Assembly (NCBI GenBank): GCA_025056515.1
Contig: JANWWB010000136.1
Location: 1 to 11,888 of the forward strand
DNA: 11,888 nt
Source: Anaerolineales bacterium
GTDB lineage: Bacteria; Chloroflexota; Anaerolineae; Anaerolineales; Villigracilaceae
Direction of reading: 5' to 3'
The translations under genes were made by a program, and so were the position numbers. Positions 1-7,608 of this stretch are shown here, one piece after another. The notes below the pieces were generated by a model. The model saw nothing but the letters and a program-made list of their open reading frames with translations. It did no database searches and had not been told where the DNA came from. Within the stretch, counting starts at the first letter, position 1, and each line of letters starts with the position of its first letter.

Positions 1-12
1 AAGGGAATACAC

Positions 13-39
13 TTGACTTTTCTTTTGTGTTGTGTTAAT
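13..39 (+). promoter_or_regulatory. Possible promoter of the transporter operon
   Basis: TTGACT at 13-18 matches the sigma-70 -35 consensus in five of six bases. Fifteen bases downstream GTTAAT (34-39) matches the -10 box in four of six and is preceded by TGT, an extended -10 pattern. The spacer is shorter than the usual 17, and the alternative 17-bp register gives a poorer TAATCT box. The site would leave a 5' leader of about 130 nt before the binding-protein start at 175. This is a motif match only. Confidence 0.35.
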
Positions 40-65
40 CTTTCTGCCGCTTATTTCTACTGAGC

Positions 66-118
66 TTCAGGCAGATTTGAACGGAAGGAGGTGATGCTCG
101 GGACACACCAAGCCTGAA
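66..118 (+). promoter_or_regulatory. Leader element: inverted repeat enclosing a perfect Shine-Dalgarno sequence
   Basis: TTCAGGC (66-72) and GCCTGAA (112-118) form a perfect 7-bp inverted repeat. The loop contains AAGGAGGTGAT (85-95), which is complementary over 11 bases to the usual 3' end of bacterial 16S rRNA. A shorter GGTG/CACC pairing (90-93 with 106-109) could partly hide it. The sequence lies about 80 nt upstream of the real gene start, which has its own GGAGGAG at 161-167. A seven-codon ORF (94-117) begins only 2 nt after the AAGGAGG core, too close for ideal initiation. Its role is unknown; a translational or RNA-stability control element in the leader is one possibility. Confidence 0.4.
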
Positions 119-174
119 CGTTTTGTATCTCTTGTATTCCCCAATTCTAACTTTCATTTTGGAGGAGAAAGAAC

Positions 175-2682
175 ATGTTACGCAACCGATTGATGATGGT
201 TATTGGGTTGCTGGTTGTGGCCAGCATGGTTTTGGCAGCTTGCCAGCCTCAGAAGACGCCCGTTGCGACTGAGCCACCGGCGACCCAGGAACCTACCCCT
301 ACCCCGGTTCCCATTCGCCAGGGCGCGTGGGTAGATAAGATTGTCTTCACGAATATTGACCAGGCTGAAGAGGCGGTCAAGCAACTGCAGGCGGGTCAGA
401 TCGACCTGTATGCCTATTCGGTGAGCGACCCGAATCTCTTTGAGACTGTCAAGAATGACCCGGCCCTATCCTACACAACGGCTTTTGGGTCCTATACCGA
501 AATTACCTTCAACCCCTCTGGTCCTGAGTTCGCCGATGGTCGTCTGAATCCCTTCAGCAACCCCAAGATTCGCGAAGCGATGAACATGCTCGTGGATCGT
601 AACTATATTGTGCAGGAGATTTATGGCGGCCTGGCCAAGGTGAAGTACACCTCTTTGAACAGCGCTTTTGCTGACTATGCGCGCTATGTTGATACCATCC
701 GCGCCATTGAGGCCAAGTATGCCTATAACCTGGAGAAGGCCAATGAAATCATCAGCGCGGAAATGGTGAATATGGGCGCCCAGCTGGTGGATGGTAAGTG
801 GAACTATAAGGGGCAGCCGGTTCAGCTTATCTTCATTATCCGCGTTGAAGATGAGCGCAAGGAAATCGGCGACTACGTTGCTACCCAGCTGGAGAAGATA
901 GGCTTTGCTGTTGATCGCCAGTACAAGACTCGCTCTGAGGCTTCCCCGATTTGGATCCGCTCGAATCCGGCAGATGGCAAATGGCATCTCTACACCGGTG
1001 GTTGGATTACCACGGCTGTGAGCCGCGATGACGGTAGCAACTTTGGTTACTTCTATACTCCTCTGGGGAGCGGTTCACCACTCTGGCAGGCTTATAAGCC
1101 CAGCGAGGAATTCAAGGAAGTAGCCAACAAGTTGTGGACGAACGACTTCAAGAGCATGGAAGAGCGCGGTGAGCTGTTCAGAAAAGCGCTTGTCCTGGCC
1201 AATGAAGACTCCGTCCGCGTCTGGCTGGCTGATCAGGTCTCTTTCTCGCCGATTTCAGCGAAGTTGCAGGTTGCTTATGACCTGGCCGGTGGTATTGCTG
1301 CTTCCGCTCTCTACCCATACACCATCCGCTTTGCCGATCAGGAAGGTGGCACGGTTCGCTGGGCACAGCCCGGTGTGTTGATTGACCCCTGGAACCCGAT
1401 CGGAGGTTCGAACTGGGTCTATGACACGACCGTCTATCGTGCCACGCAGGATTACGCCGTGATTCCTGATCCGTTCACGGGCCTCTCCTTGCCGCAACGA
1501 ATTGAGAGCGCGACTGTTACCGTTCAGAAGGGCTTGCCGGTCGGAAAGACGCTGGATTGGATTAACCTCGAGTTCGTAGATGAAATCAAGGTGCCGGCCG
1601 ATGCTTGGGCTGACTGGGATGCTGCGGCGCAAAAGTTCATCACGGTTGGCGAGAAGTATCCAGAAGGCGTCACAGCTCTCATCAAGTCCACCGTGACCTA
1701 TCCGGCTGACCTGTTTGAAACGGTCAAGTGGCATGACGGTTCACCGCTCTCGTTGGGTGACTTCGTCATGGCTATGATTATGACCTTTGATCCGGCCAAG
1801 CCTGAAAGTGCCATTTATGACGAAGCGGCTGTTTCTAACTTCGAAGCCTTCATCTCCCAGTTCAAGGGCGTCAAGATTGTCTCGACCAACCCGCTGGTGA
1901 TCGAGACCTATCAAGACCAGTATAGCATGGACGCCGAGAACAATGTTATTTCGTGGTGGCCGAACTATAGCTTTGGTACTGCTTCCTGGCACGCACTGAC
2001 CCTAGGTATTCAGGCTGAAGCGGATAAGAAGCTGGCCTTCACTGCTGATAAGGCCGAGGCGAATAAGGTTGAATGGACCTCTTACATCAGCGGCCCGAGC
2101 CTGCAGATCCTGGAAGAGTACCTCAACGCCGATGTGGCCAATCCGTTCATTCCTTATGAGCCGACACTCGGTCAGTATGTGACCAAGGAAGAGGCGGCCG
2201 CTCGCTTTGCCAACCTGCAAAAGTGGTATCAACAGCGCCGTCACTTCTGGGTTGGCGTTGGTCCCTTCTATCTTGAGACGGTCTTCCCGGTGGAGAAGTC
2301 GGTCGTCATTGCTCGCAATCCGGATTTCATTGACCCGGCTACCAAGTGGGCTGGCTTCTCTGAACCGAAGGTCGCCGTCGTGGATGTGATGGGTGCCGCC
2401 AGCGTTAAAGCGGGCAACGAAGCCTCCTTCGATGTCATGGTCACCTTCAAGGGTTCGCCCTATCCGCAGGCAGAGATTAGCGCAGTCAAGTTCCTGGTCT
2501 TCGATGCAGCTGGTAATCTGGTGACCAGTGGCGATGCTGCGTTTGTCTCAGACGGTAACTACAAGGTTACCTTCCCGACAACCGGTCTGGCTCAGGGCTC
2601 CTACAAGGTTGAGGTGGCTGTCACGTCTAAGGTGGTGAGCATCCCGGCCTTTGGGTCACTTGAGTTCGTTGTTGCTCCGTAA
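175..2682 (+). CDS. Family 5 ABC-transporter substrate-binding lipoprotein, circularly permuted, with Ig-like C-terminal domain
   Basis: This is the extracellular solute-binding component of the Dpp/Opp-type importer encoded downstream. Residues 1-23 are a lipoprotein signal peptide with lipobox LAAC (Cys23), followed by a Pro/Thr-rich linker to about residue 48. At 835 aa it is longer than the usual 500-600 aa. Motifs normally central or C-terminal in SBP_bac_5 come first: DKIVF (54-58), AGQIDL (73-78), NPKIREAMNMLVDR (129-142) and the RGELFRKA...VWLADQ region (about 333-356). Motifs normally N-terminal follow: GGTVRWAQ (391-398), VKWHDGSPLSLGDF (517-530), GVGPFYL (694-700) and ARNPDF (713-718). 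An Ig-like beta domain occupies about 732-835. The start has GGAGGAG 7 nt upstream. The substrate cannot be read from sequence; a peptide or an oligosaccharide is possible. The family call is strong, and the permutation is read from motif order. Confidence 0.93.
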   Translation: MLRNRLMMVIGLLVVASMVLAACQPQKTPVATEPPATQEPTPTPVPIRQGAWVDKIVFTNIDQAEEAVKQLQAGQIDLYAYSVSDPNLFETVKNDPALSYTTAFGSYTEITFNPSGPEFADGRLNPFSNPKIREAMNMLVDRNYIVQEIYGGLAKVKYTSLNSAFADYARYVDTIRAIEAKYAYNLEKANEIISAEMVNMGAQLVDGKWNYKGQPVQLIFIIRVEDERKEIGDYVATQLEKIGFAVDRQYKTRSEASPIWIRSNPADGKWHLYTGGWITTAVSRDDGSNFGYFYTPLGSGSPLWQAYKPSEEFKEVANKLWTNDFKSMEERGELFRKALVLANEDSVRVWLADQVSFSPISAKLQVAYDLAGGIAASALYPYTIRFADQEGGTVRWAQPGVLIDPWNPIGGSNWVYDTTVYRATQDYAVIPDPFTGLSLPQRIESATVTVQKGLPVGKTLDWINLEFVDEIKVPADAWADWDAAAQKFITVGEKYPEGVTALIKSTVTYPADLFETVKWHDGSPLSLGDFVMAMIMTFDPAKPESAIYDEAAVSNFEAFISQFKGVKIVSTNPLVIETYQDQYSMDAENNVISWWPNYSFGTASWHALTLGIQAEADKKLAFTADKAEANKVEWTSYISGPSLQILEEYLNADVANPFIPYEPTLGQYVTKEEAAARFANLQKWYQQRRHFWVGVGPFYLETVFPVEKSVVIARNPDFIDPATKWAGFSEPKVAVVDVMGAASVKAGNEASFDVMVTFKGSPYPQAEISAVKFLVFDAAGNLVTSGDAAFVSDGNYKVTFPTTGLAQGSYKVEVAVTSKVVSIPAFGSLEFVVAP

Positions 2683-2696
2683 AGATCGTCTGCAGC

Positions 2697-2736
2697 ATAG
2701 GTCTGGCAGAAAGATTTTCTGCCAGACCTAATTTTT
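2697..2736 (+). terminator. Strong hairpin with T-run between binding protein and permease genes
   Basis: A perfect 14-bp inverted repeat (2698-2711 with 2717-2730, arms beginning TAGGTCTGGC) has a five-base loop and is followed by five T residues at 2732-2736. This is the form of an intrinsic terminator. Because the permease genes follow at once with no evident promoter, it more likely acts as a partial terminator or 3' stabilising stem. Either would let the binding protein be made in excess over the membrane parts, as is known for other ABC operons. Confidence 0.75.
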
Positions 2737-2760
2737 CTCTCAAAAAGGTGCTGTAAAGCG

Positions 2761-3900
2761 ATGCCTGAAAAGACAGTTAACAATTCGTCCCGTAGTGTCA
2801 TCCGTAAGAAACCAGAGAGCACTTTCACGCGTGTCGCACGCTATACCTTAGTGCGAGGAATTACTCTTTTCCTGACAGTTGTCGTTGGTGTTTTCTTGAC
2901 CATCATTATCGCCAACATGGGGGGATATGTTGATGAGATTCGCAAAGGTGAGATTCAAGAGACCTATCAACAGGCTGCTATCCTGAACCCGGCGATTCGC
3001 AATTTACCCCCTGAAGAACGGAATAAATGGGTGGAGGACCAGATTAGGCTAGCGTATAAGCGATATGGTTTGGACCAACCTTTTTTAGTGCGAGCAGTAA
3101 TTTATCTTCGCAACGCACTCACCCTAGATCTAGGGCGCTCGCTGAATATGACCAGTGACACGGGATCTCGCCAAGTGCGATTGATTATTTTGGAGCGCAT
3201 TCCGCCCACCTTAATCCTCTTTGGTACCAGCGGTTTTTTGCTCTTCTTTGTTGAATTGTTTTTCGCCTTGTATCTTTCCAGGCGTTACGGGAGTTTTTGG
3301 GATAAAGTTGTGGTGACCTTGGCGCCGATGAATGCTGCTCCTGGTTGGTTTTACGGAATCTTCCTGATTTTGATTTTTGCTGCCATTCTCAAGATTTTGC
3401 CCTTCGGCGGTATGGTCGATGCTCCTCCGCCACCTCGATGGTCTTTTGCCTATTTCGTCAGCTTGCTCAAGCATATGATTCTCCCGATTATGGCGATTGC
3501 AGCCAGCCAGCTGGTTTTGAGTGTCTATTCTTGGCGAACTTTCTTCCTAATCTACTCGAGTGAAGATTACGTTGAGATGGCGAAGGCCAAAGGGTTGACC
3601 TCGCGAGCTATTGAGCAACGTTATGTTCTTCGCCCCACGCTACCAACCATTATCACGTCTTTTGCCTTTCTGCTAATTGGAATTTGGACTGGCGCTCCTA
3701 TTTTTGAAACAGTGTTCAACTGGCCTGGTCTAGGACGTCAGATTTATCAGGCGATTGGATTGTTCGATGTGCCTGTTATCGTGGGAGAGACGGTGATTTT
3801 CTCCTATTTGCTAGCAATTACCCTATTTTTGCTTGATTTTGTATATGCTTTGGTTGACCCGCGCGTACGCGTTGGTGGTCAAGGAGGCGCTCAAGGATGA
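2761..3900 (+). CDS. ABC transporter permease, DppB/OppB type
   Basis: This is one of the two membrane subunits forming the translocation pore of the importer. The 379-aa protein has a basic cytoplasmic N-terminus, a first membrane helix at about 31-52 and roughly five more helices in the C-terminal half (about 150-370). The cytoplasmic EAA loop that docks on the ATPase is clear at EDYVEMAKAKGL (268-279). YGLDQPF and the following LDLGRSL match the conserved stretch after helix 1 in DppB. The usual PGDP motif after helix 1 is absent; IANMGGYVD (50-58) stands there, and the loop is longer than usual, which partly explains the length above the typical 310-340 aa. AAAAAGGTG lies upstream of the ATG. 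The gene overlaps the next by 4 nt (ATGA), implying translational coupling. Confidence 0.93.
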   Translation: MPEKTVNNSSRSVIRKKPESTFTRVARYTLVRGITLFLTVVVGVFLTIIIANMGGYVDEIRKGEIQETYQQAAILNPAIRNLPPEERNKWVEDQIRLAYKRYGLDQPFLVRAVIYLRNALTLDLGRSLNMTSDTGSRQVRLIILERIPPTLILFGTSGFLLFFVELFFALYLSRRYGSFWDKVVVTLAPMNAAPGWFYGIFLILIFAAILKILPFGGMVDAPPPPRWSFAYFVSLLKHMILPIMAIAASQLVLSVYSWRTFFLIYSSEDYVEMAKAKGLTSRAIEQRYVLRPTLPTIITSFAFLLIGIWTGAPIFETVFNWPGLGRQIYQAIGLFDVPVIVGETVIFSYLLAITLFLLDFVYALVDPRVRVGGQGGAQG

Positions 3901-5237
3901 ACAATCTGAAACGAACCTTACGCGAACTCGCGCGCTATCCTTCAGCGATCTTTGGTCTATCCATCATCGGTATCCTCGTGATTGTAGGCATATTGGCGCC
4001 GATTCTCATTCCTTATGAACGGGCGATTGAACTCTGGCGCGGCGGAGAGGAAATTTGGTATGCCAATCCTCGGAACGTTCCCCCTGCCTGGATCAACTGG
4101 TTTCGGACAAAGAAATTGGTCGAGACGTTTACTCTAGATAGCGCTAAAGGTGAAGCCGAAAAACTCGTAGACTCGGTGAACAACCAAATTGTTCTTACCT
4201 ATACGTTTGAATACAACTATGACACTTTTCCCCAGGAAATCATTTTCTATTTCCGCGCTCAGTATAAACAACAGAAACCTTTTGTCTCGATTGTATGGTA
4301 TACCCCAGATGGTCGCCAGATTCCAATCGATAATCTTGCTCTAAGCACGACGACTACGGTACGTTTTTCCCAGAATGAGCGTTTAGCGCGGCGTTTTATT
4401 GATACATCGCCCGTCAAAGGGCTGTTTATTGACCCGACTTCTGACGTCAAAAATCCCACGATTGTCAAGGGCACCTATAAAATTGTCTTGACAGTGACAA
4501 GTTTTGAGCCTGAAACAAATGTCGATGCTGAGCTTGTTGTACATGGTCAAGTTGCAGGCTGGGCAGGGACAGACCATCGCCGCCGTGACCTGGGCGTGGC
4601 TATTTTGTGGGGGACGCCTGTGGCTCTCCTCTTTGGCTTGATGGCTGCTTTGGGAACAAGCGTCTTGACCATGATTATTTCAGCGGTGGGAACCTGGTAT
4701 GGAGGCTGGGTGGATGAATTAATCCAACGCATCACCGGCGTCAATTTAGTTCTCCCGTTCTTGCCGATACTGATCATGGTGGGCACCTTCTATTCGCGCA
4801 GCATTTGGATTATTCTCTCGGTCACAATTGCCTTGAGTATCTTCGGTTCAGGGATTGTAACTTACCGTTCGGTTTTCCTGCAGGTCAAGGAATCGCCTTA
4901 CATTGAAGCCGCGCGTTCCTACGGCGCCAGCAATGCGCGGATTATTTTGATGTACATGGTTCCTCGGGTGATTCCCCTGCTGATTCCCGGTTTGGTTACT
5001 TCTGTTCCTGGATACGTTTTCTTGGAAGCATCGTTGGCCGTCTTAGGGTTGGGCGATCCGGTTTTGCCTACCTGGGGCAAGATTATCAATGATGCCCAAA
5101 CGAATGGCGCACTCTATGAAGGGCTTTACTACTGGGTTCTTGAACCGGCCGTCTTATTGATGATTACCGGTCTGGCTTTTGCGATGTTGGGGTTTTCCCT
5201 AGACCGCATCTTCAATCCGAGATTGCGAGGTCAATAA
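3897..5237 (+). CDS. ABC transporter permease, DppC/OppC type, with large extracytoplasmic insertion
   Basis: This is the second pore subunit. At 446 aa it is about 150 aa longer than a normal DppC. Helix 1 lies at about residues 15-38. The conserved start of the permease domain, normally GTDxxGRD soon after helix 1, appears here as GTDHRRRD at 224-231. The region between (about 45-221) is an extra, beta-strand-rich and hydrophilic segment predicted to lie outside the membrane. It includes patterns such as VLTYTFEY and GTYKIVLTVTSF. The membrane domain then looks normal, with helices in 232-435 and the EAA loop PYIEAARSYGA at 334-344. The start codon overlaps the dppB-like stop, and the stop TAA directly abuts the next ATG. 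The inserted domain's function is not known to me; contact with the unusual binding protein is an inference. Confidence 0.92.
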   Translation: MNNLKRTLRELARYPSAIFGLSIIGILVIVGILAPILIPYERAIELWRGGEEIWYANPRNVPPAWINWFRTKKLVETFTLDSAKGEAEKLVDSVNNQIVLTYTFEYNYDTFPQEIIFYFRAQYKQQKPFVSIVWYTPDGRQIPIDNLALSTTTTVRFSQNERLARRFIDTSPVKGLFIDPTSDVKNPTIVKGTYKIVLTVTSFEPETNVDAELVVHGQVAGWAGTDHRRRDLGVAILWGTPVALLFGLMAALGTSVLTMIISAVGTWYGGWVDELIQRITGVNLVLPFLPILIMVGTFYSRSIWIILSVTIALSIFGSGIVTYRSVFLQVKESPYIEAARSYGASNARIILMYMVPRVIPLLIPGLVTSVPGYVFLEASLAVLGLGDPVLPTWGKIINDAQTNGALYEGLYYWVLEPAVLLMITGLAFAMLGFSLDRIFNPRLRGQ

Positions 5238-6203
5238 ATGGTTTCGAGCGCTAATCACAAACTGCTTCGTGTTGAAAATCTTGTGTTACACTTCCGAACG
5301 ACCGTTGGGACGGTGCAAGCGGTTGATGGAATTGATTTTGAACTCGACAGCAATCGGGCAGTCGTGATTTTGGGCGAATCCGGTTGCGGTAAGACTTCCC
5401 TTGCAAAAGCGATTTTGCGCTTGCTTCCGCGCAACGTCGAAAAGTATACGGGTAAGGTCTATCTCAACGGCGTGGATATCATGGCGTTGAACGACGAAGA
5501 ATTTCGCCAGAACATTCGCTGGGTGGGGATTAGTCTGGTGCCCCAGGCGGCAATGAACTCCCTTAACCCGGTCATCCGCGTCGGCGATCAGGTGGCCGAG
5601 CCGGCCATTGTACATTTAGGTATCAAGAAAGCCGAGGCATGGAATCTTGCCAAGCAAATGTTCCAACACGTTGGTGTTCCCGAAGATTTTCTCTATCGTT
5701 ATCCGTTCGAGCTTTCTGGGGGGATGCGTCAGCGTGTTGCGATTGCGATGGCATTGGTTACTTCCCCAAGTTTGATTGTCCTGGATGAGCCTACCAGTGC
5801 TTTGGACCTACTCACGCAAGCGAATATTTTCAACGTTTTGAAACGAATTAAGAAAGAGCTGGGCACCAGTTTCATTTTGATCACCCATGATATTGCCACC
5901 TCCAGTGAATTGGCTGATGAGGTTGCAATCATGTACGCTGGGCAAATCGTCGAAGTGGGTCATGCGAAGGACTTTTTCCCTAAGCCTCTGCATCCCTATG
6001 CGGAAATGCTGATGGCCAGTGTGCCTCGTTTGCGTCAGGACCAGGACCCGGAGTTTATTGTCGGCCAGCCGCCTTCTCTTATCAACCTGCCTACTTCCTG
6101 TCGTTTTGCCCCTCGGTGTCCGAAACGCTTTAGCAAGTGCGACCAGGATCCGCCGATGATTGAAAAAGATGGACGCAAGGTCAAGTGCTGGCTGTATGCA
6201 TAG
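5238..6203 (+). CDS. ABC transporter ATP-binding protein, DppD/OppD type
   Basis: This is one of the two cytoplasmic ATPases that power the importer. The complete ABC set is visible: Walker A GESGCGKT (46-53), signature LSGGMRQ (159-165), Walker B LIVLDEP (179-185) with the catalytic Glu184, D-loop SALD, and H-loop ITHD with His217. The C-terminal oligopeptide-transporter extension carries four cysteines (288, 294, 301, 317). This pattern is typical of OppD/DppD and binds a metal or Fe-S cluster in characterised relatives. The 321-aa length is normal. The ATG follows the preceding stop with no gap, and GAGG at 5227-5230 serves as ribosome site. The stop TAG overlaps the AGGAG used by the next gene. 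Confidence 0.95.
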   Translation: MVSSANHKLLRVENLVLHFRTTVGTVQAVDGIDFELDSNRAVVILGESGCGKTSLAKAILRLLPRNVEKYTGKVYLNGVDIMALNDEEFRQNIRWVGISLVPQAAMNSLNPVIRVGDQVAEPAIVHLGIKKAEAWNLAKQMFQHVGVPEDFLYRYPFELSGGMRQRVAIAMALVTSPSLIVLDEPTSALDLLTQANIFNVLKRIKKELGTSFILITHDIATSSELADEVAIMYAGQIVEVGHAKDFFPKPLHPYAEMLMASVPRLRQDQDPEFIVGQPPSLINLPTSCRFAPRCPKRFSKCDQDPPMIEKDGRKVKCWLYA

Positions 6204-6212
6204 GAGTCAAAG

Positions 6213-7235
6213 ATGGCAGAAACTCAAGTTGTTGCTTCGAAGTCTTCCTCTGAAGATACTCGCAAAGTGTTACTTTCCATCCAGAACGTGCGTGTTTGGT
6301 TTGAGCTGCGCCGCTTTGGATTTGGCATCGCTGGGTATGTCCGGGCCGTAGATGGAGTTGCTTTTGATTTGCATGAAGGGGAAGCCATCGCTGTTGTTGG
6401 CGAGAGCGGTTGCGGCAAATCCAGTCTGATGCGCACGATTCTAGGTTTGCATCGGCCGCGTGAAGGACAGGTTGTCTTTGAAGATAAAGTTATCAGTGAG
6501 ATGGGGCGGGAAGGGCTAAAATGGTATCGTATGCATGTCGGGTATATTCAACAGGACCCGTATGGGGCCTTGCCGCCGTTCATGAGTGTTCAGCGCATCT
6601 TAGAAGAGCCGCTCATCACAGCCGGAGTGCATAACAAAAAAGAGCGTGAAGAACGCGTCCGAAAAGTCCTAACCGAGGTCAAGATGACCCCGGTGGAAGA
6701 CTTCCTTCATAAGTTTCCTCATATGTTATCCGGCGGGCAGCAACAGCGCACCGTCATTGCGCGCGCTATGATTCGCAATCCGCGCCTGATTGTCGCCGAT
6801 GAGCCGGTCTCCATGCTCGATGCGAGTGTTCGCGTTGAAATTCTGAAACTCTTGCGCAGTCTGCAGGCAAGCCACAATCTTTCCTTCATCTATATTACTC
6901 ATGACCTTTCTACGGTCAAATACTTCTCTGAACGCATTTTCGTGATGTATGCTGGTCAATTGGTGGAGAAAGGACCGATAGGGAAGATCCTCAAGAATCC
7001 GTTGCATCCTTACACTCACGCTTTGATTGCGGCAACCTCAGACCCCGATGCGCGCAACGCCGAGACTTATAAGGAAGTGCCTCCTGGTGAACCTCCTAGT
7101 TTGGTCAAGCCGCCGGCGGGATGCCGCTTCCACCCGCGTTGTTCGAGGATTATCAAAGGCACCTGTGATGTGGAGGAGCCTCCGGAATTCCAACCTGAGC
7201 CCGGACATCAGGTGAAGTGCTGGTTATATAAGTAA
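6213..7235 (+). CDS. ABC transporter ATP-binding protein, DppF/OppF type
   Basis: This is the second ATPase, expected to form a heterodimer with the upstream DppD-like protein. Motifs are Walker A GESGCGKSS (63-71), signature LSGGQQQR (172-179), Walker B LIVADEPVSMLD (192-203) with Glu197, and H-loop YITHD with His230. The ADEPVSMLD form is characteristic of the DppF/OppF branch. Four C-terminal cysteines (304, 310, 318, 336) repeat the metal-binding pattern of its partner, and both proteins end in KCWLY plus one residue. The 340-aa length is normal. AGGAG at 6202-6206 lies 6 nt before the start and 9 nt separate it from the preceding gene. Confidence 0.95.
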   Translation: MAETQVVASKSSSEDTRKVLLSIQNVRVWFELRRFGFGIAGYVRAVDGVAFDLHEGEAIAVVGESGCGKSSLMRTILGLHRPREGQVVFEDKVISEMGREGLKWYRMHVGYIQQDPYGALPPFMSVQRILEEPLITAGVHNKKEREERVRKVLTEVKMTPVEDFLHKFPHMLSGGQQQRTVIARAMIRNPRLIVADEPVSMLDASVRVEILKLLRSLQASHNLSFIYITHDLSTVKYFSERIFVMYAGQLVEKGPIGKILKNPLHPYTHALIAATSDPDARNAETYKEVPPGEPPSLVKPPAGCRFHPRCSRIIKGTCDVEEPPEFQPEPGHQVKCWLYK

Positions 7236-7242
7236 GCTAAGC

Positions 7243-7461
7243 ATGGATTACGAAGAAAAGCGGGCAATCTTCATCATCGTCATCGGTTTTATCCTGGTGA
7301 CTCTAGGAATGGTGCTGCCATTCCTCATGGTGATGCAGATTGTCCGTACCACTTTCTTTTTGAGCTTCCTCTCCTACTCTGCCACTGTTGTGGGATTGTT
7401 CCTAGGGTTTATTGGTTCAGCCACCTACGTCCGTTTGCATCAAAAGAAAGATGATAGATAG
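7243..7461 (+). CDS. Small two-helix membrane protein, function unknown
   Basis: This 72-aa protein starts 7 nt after the DppF-like stop, so it is probably the last cistron of the transport operon. It has a charged N-terminus (MDYEEKR), two hydrophobic segments at about 8-31 and 37-63 separated by a short turn, and a basic/charged tail (HQKKDDR). Both ends are predicted to be cytoplasmic. No clear Shine-Dalgarno is visible, so translation may depend on coupling to the upstream gene. I do not recognise a family. It may be an accessory or assembly subunit of the transporter, or an unrelated passenger. The hydrophobic pattern and close spacing make it more likely real than a chance ORF. Confidence 0.65.
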   Translation: MDYEEKRAIFIIVIGFILVTLGMVLPFLMVMQIVRTTFFLSFLSYSATVVGLFLGFIGSATYVRLHQKKDDR

Positions 7462-7608
7462 GACGGACTTCTTGGGTTTAGCAAGCTTTTCAATGAGATC
7501 GGTGGTCCTTGTATCGCCCGTAGCTCAACCACCCTTGATGGCAAGTGTGTTCCCTAGGCCAATCTGCGGATATGAAAATCTTCCAGATCTCGGTGAGGGA
7601 TCAAGCCT
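7462..7608. other. Intergenic gap between the transport operon and the response regulator
   Basis: No gene, convincing promoter or terminator is visible. GGTGGT (7501-7506) can pair with ACCACC (near 7528-7533) across a loop of more than 20 nt, and no T-run follows. Whether the response regulator is transcribed from here or by readthrough of the transport operon cannot be decided. Confidence 0.4.

Noticed and set aside
1255..1734. Minus-strand frame of 159 codons inside the binding-protein gene
   Set aside because: It is antisense to a conserved coding region and has no domain signature.
7516..7529. Stretch CCCGTAGCTCAA resembling a tRNA D-arm
   Set aside because: No acceptor, anticodon or T-arm can be drawn around it, so it is probably chance.
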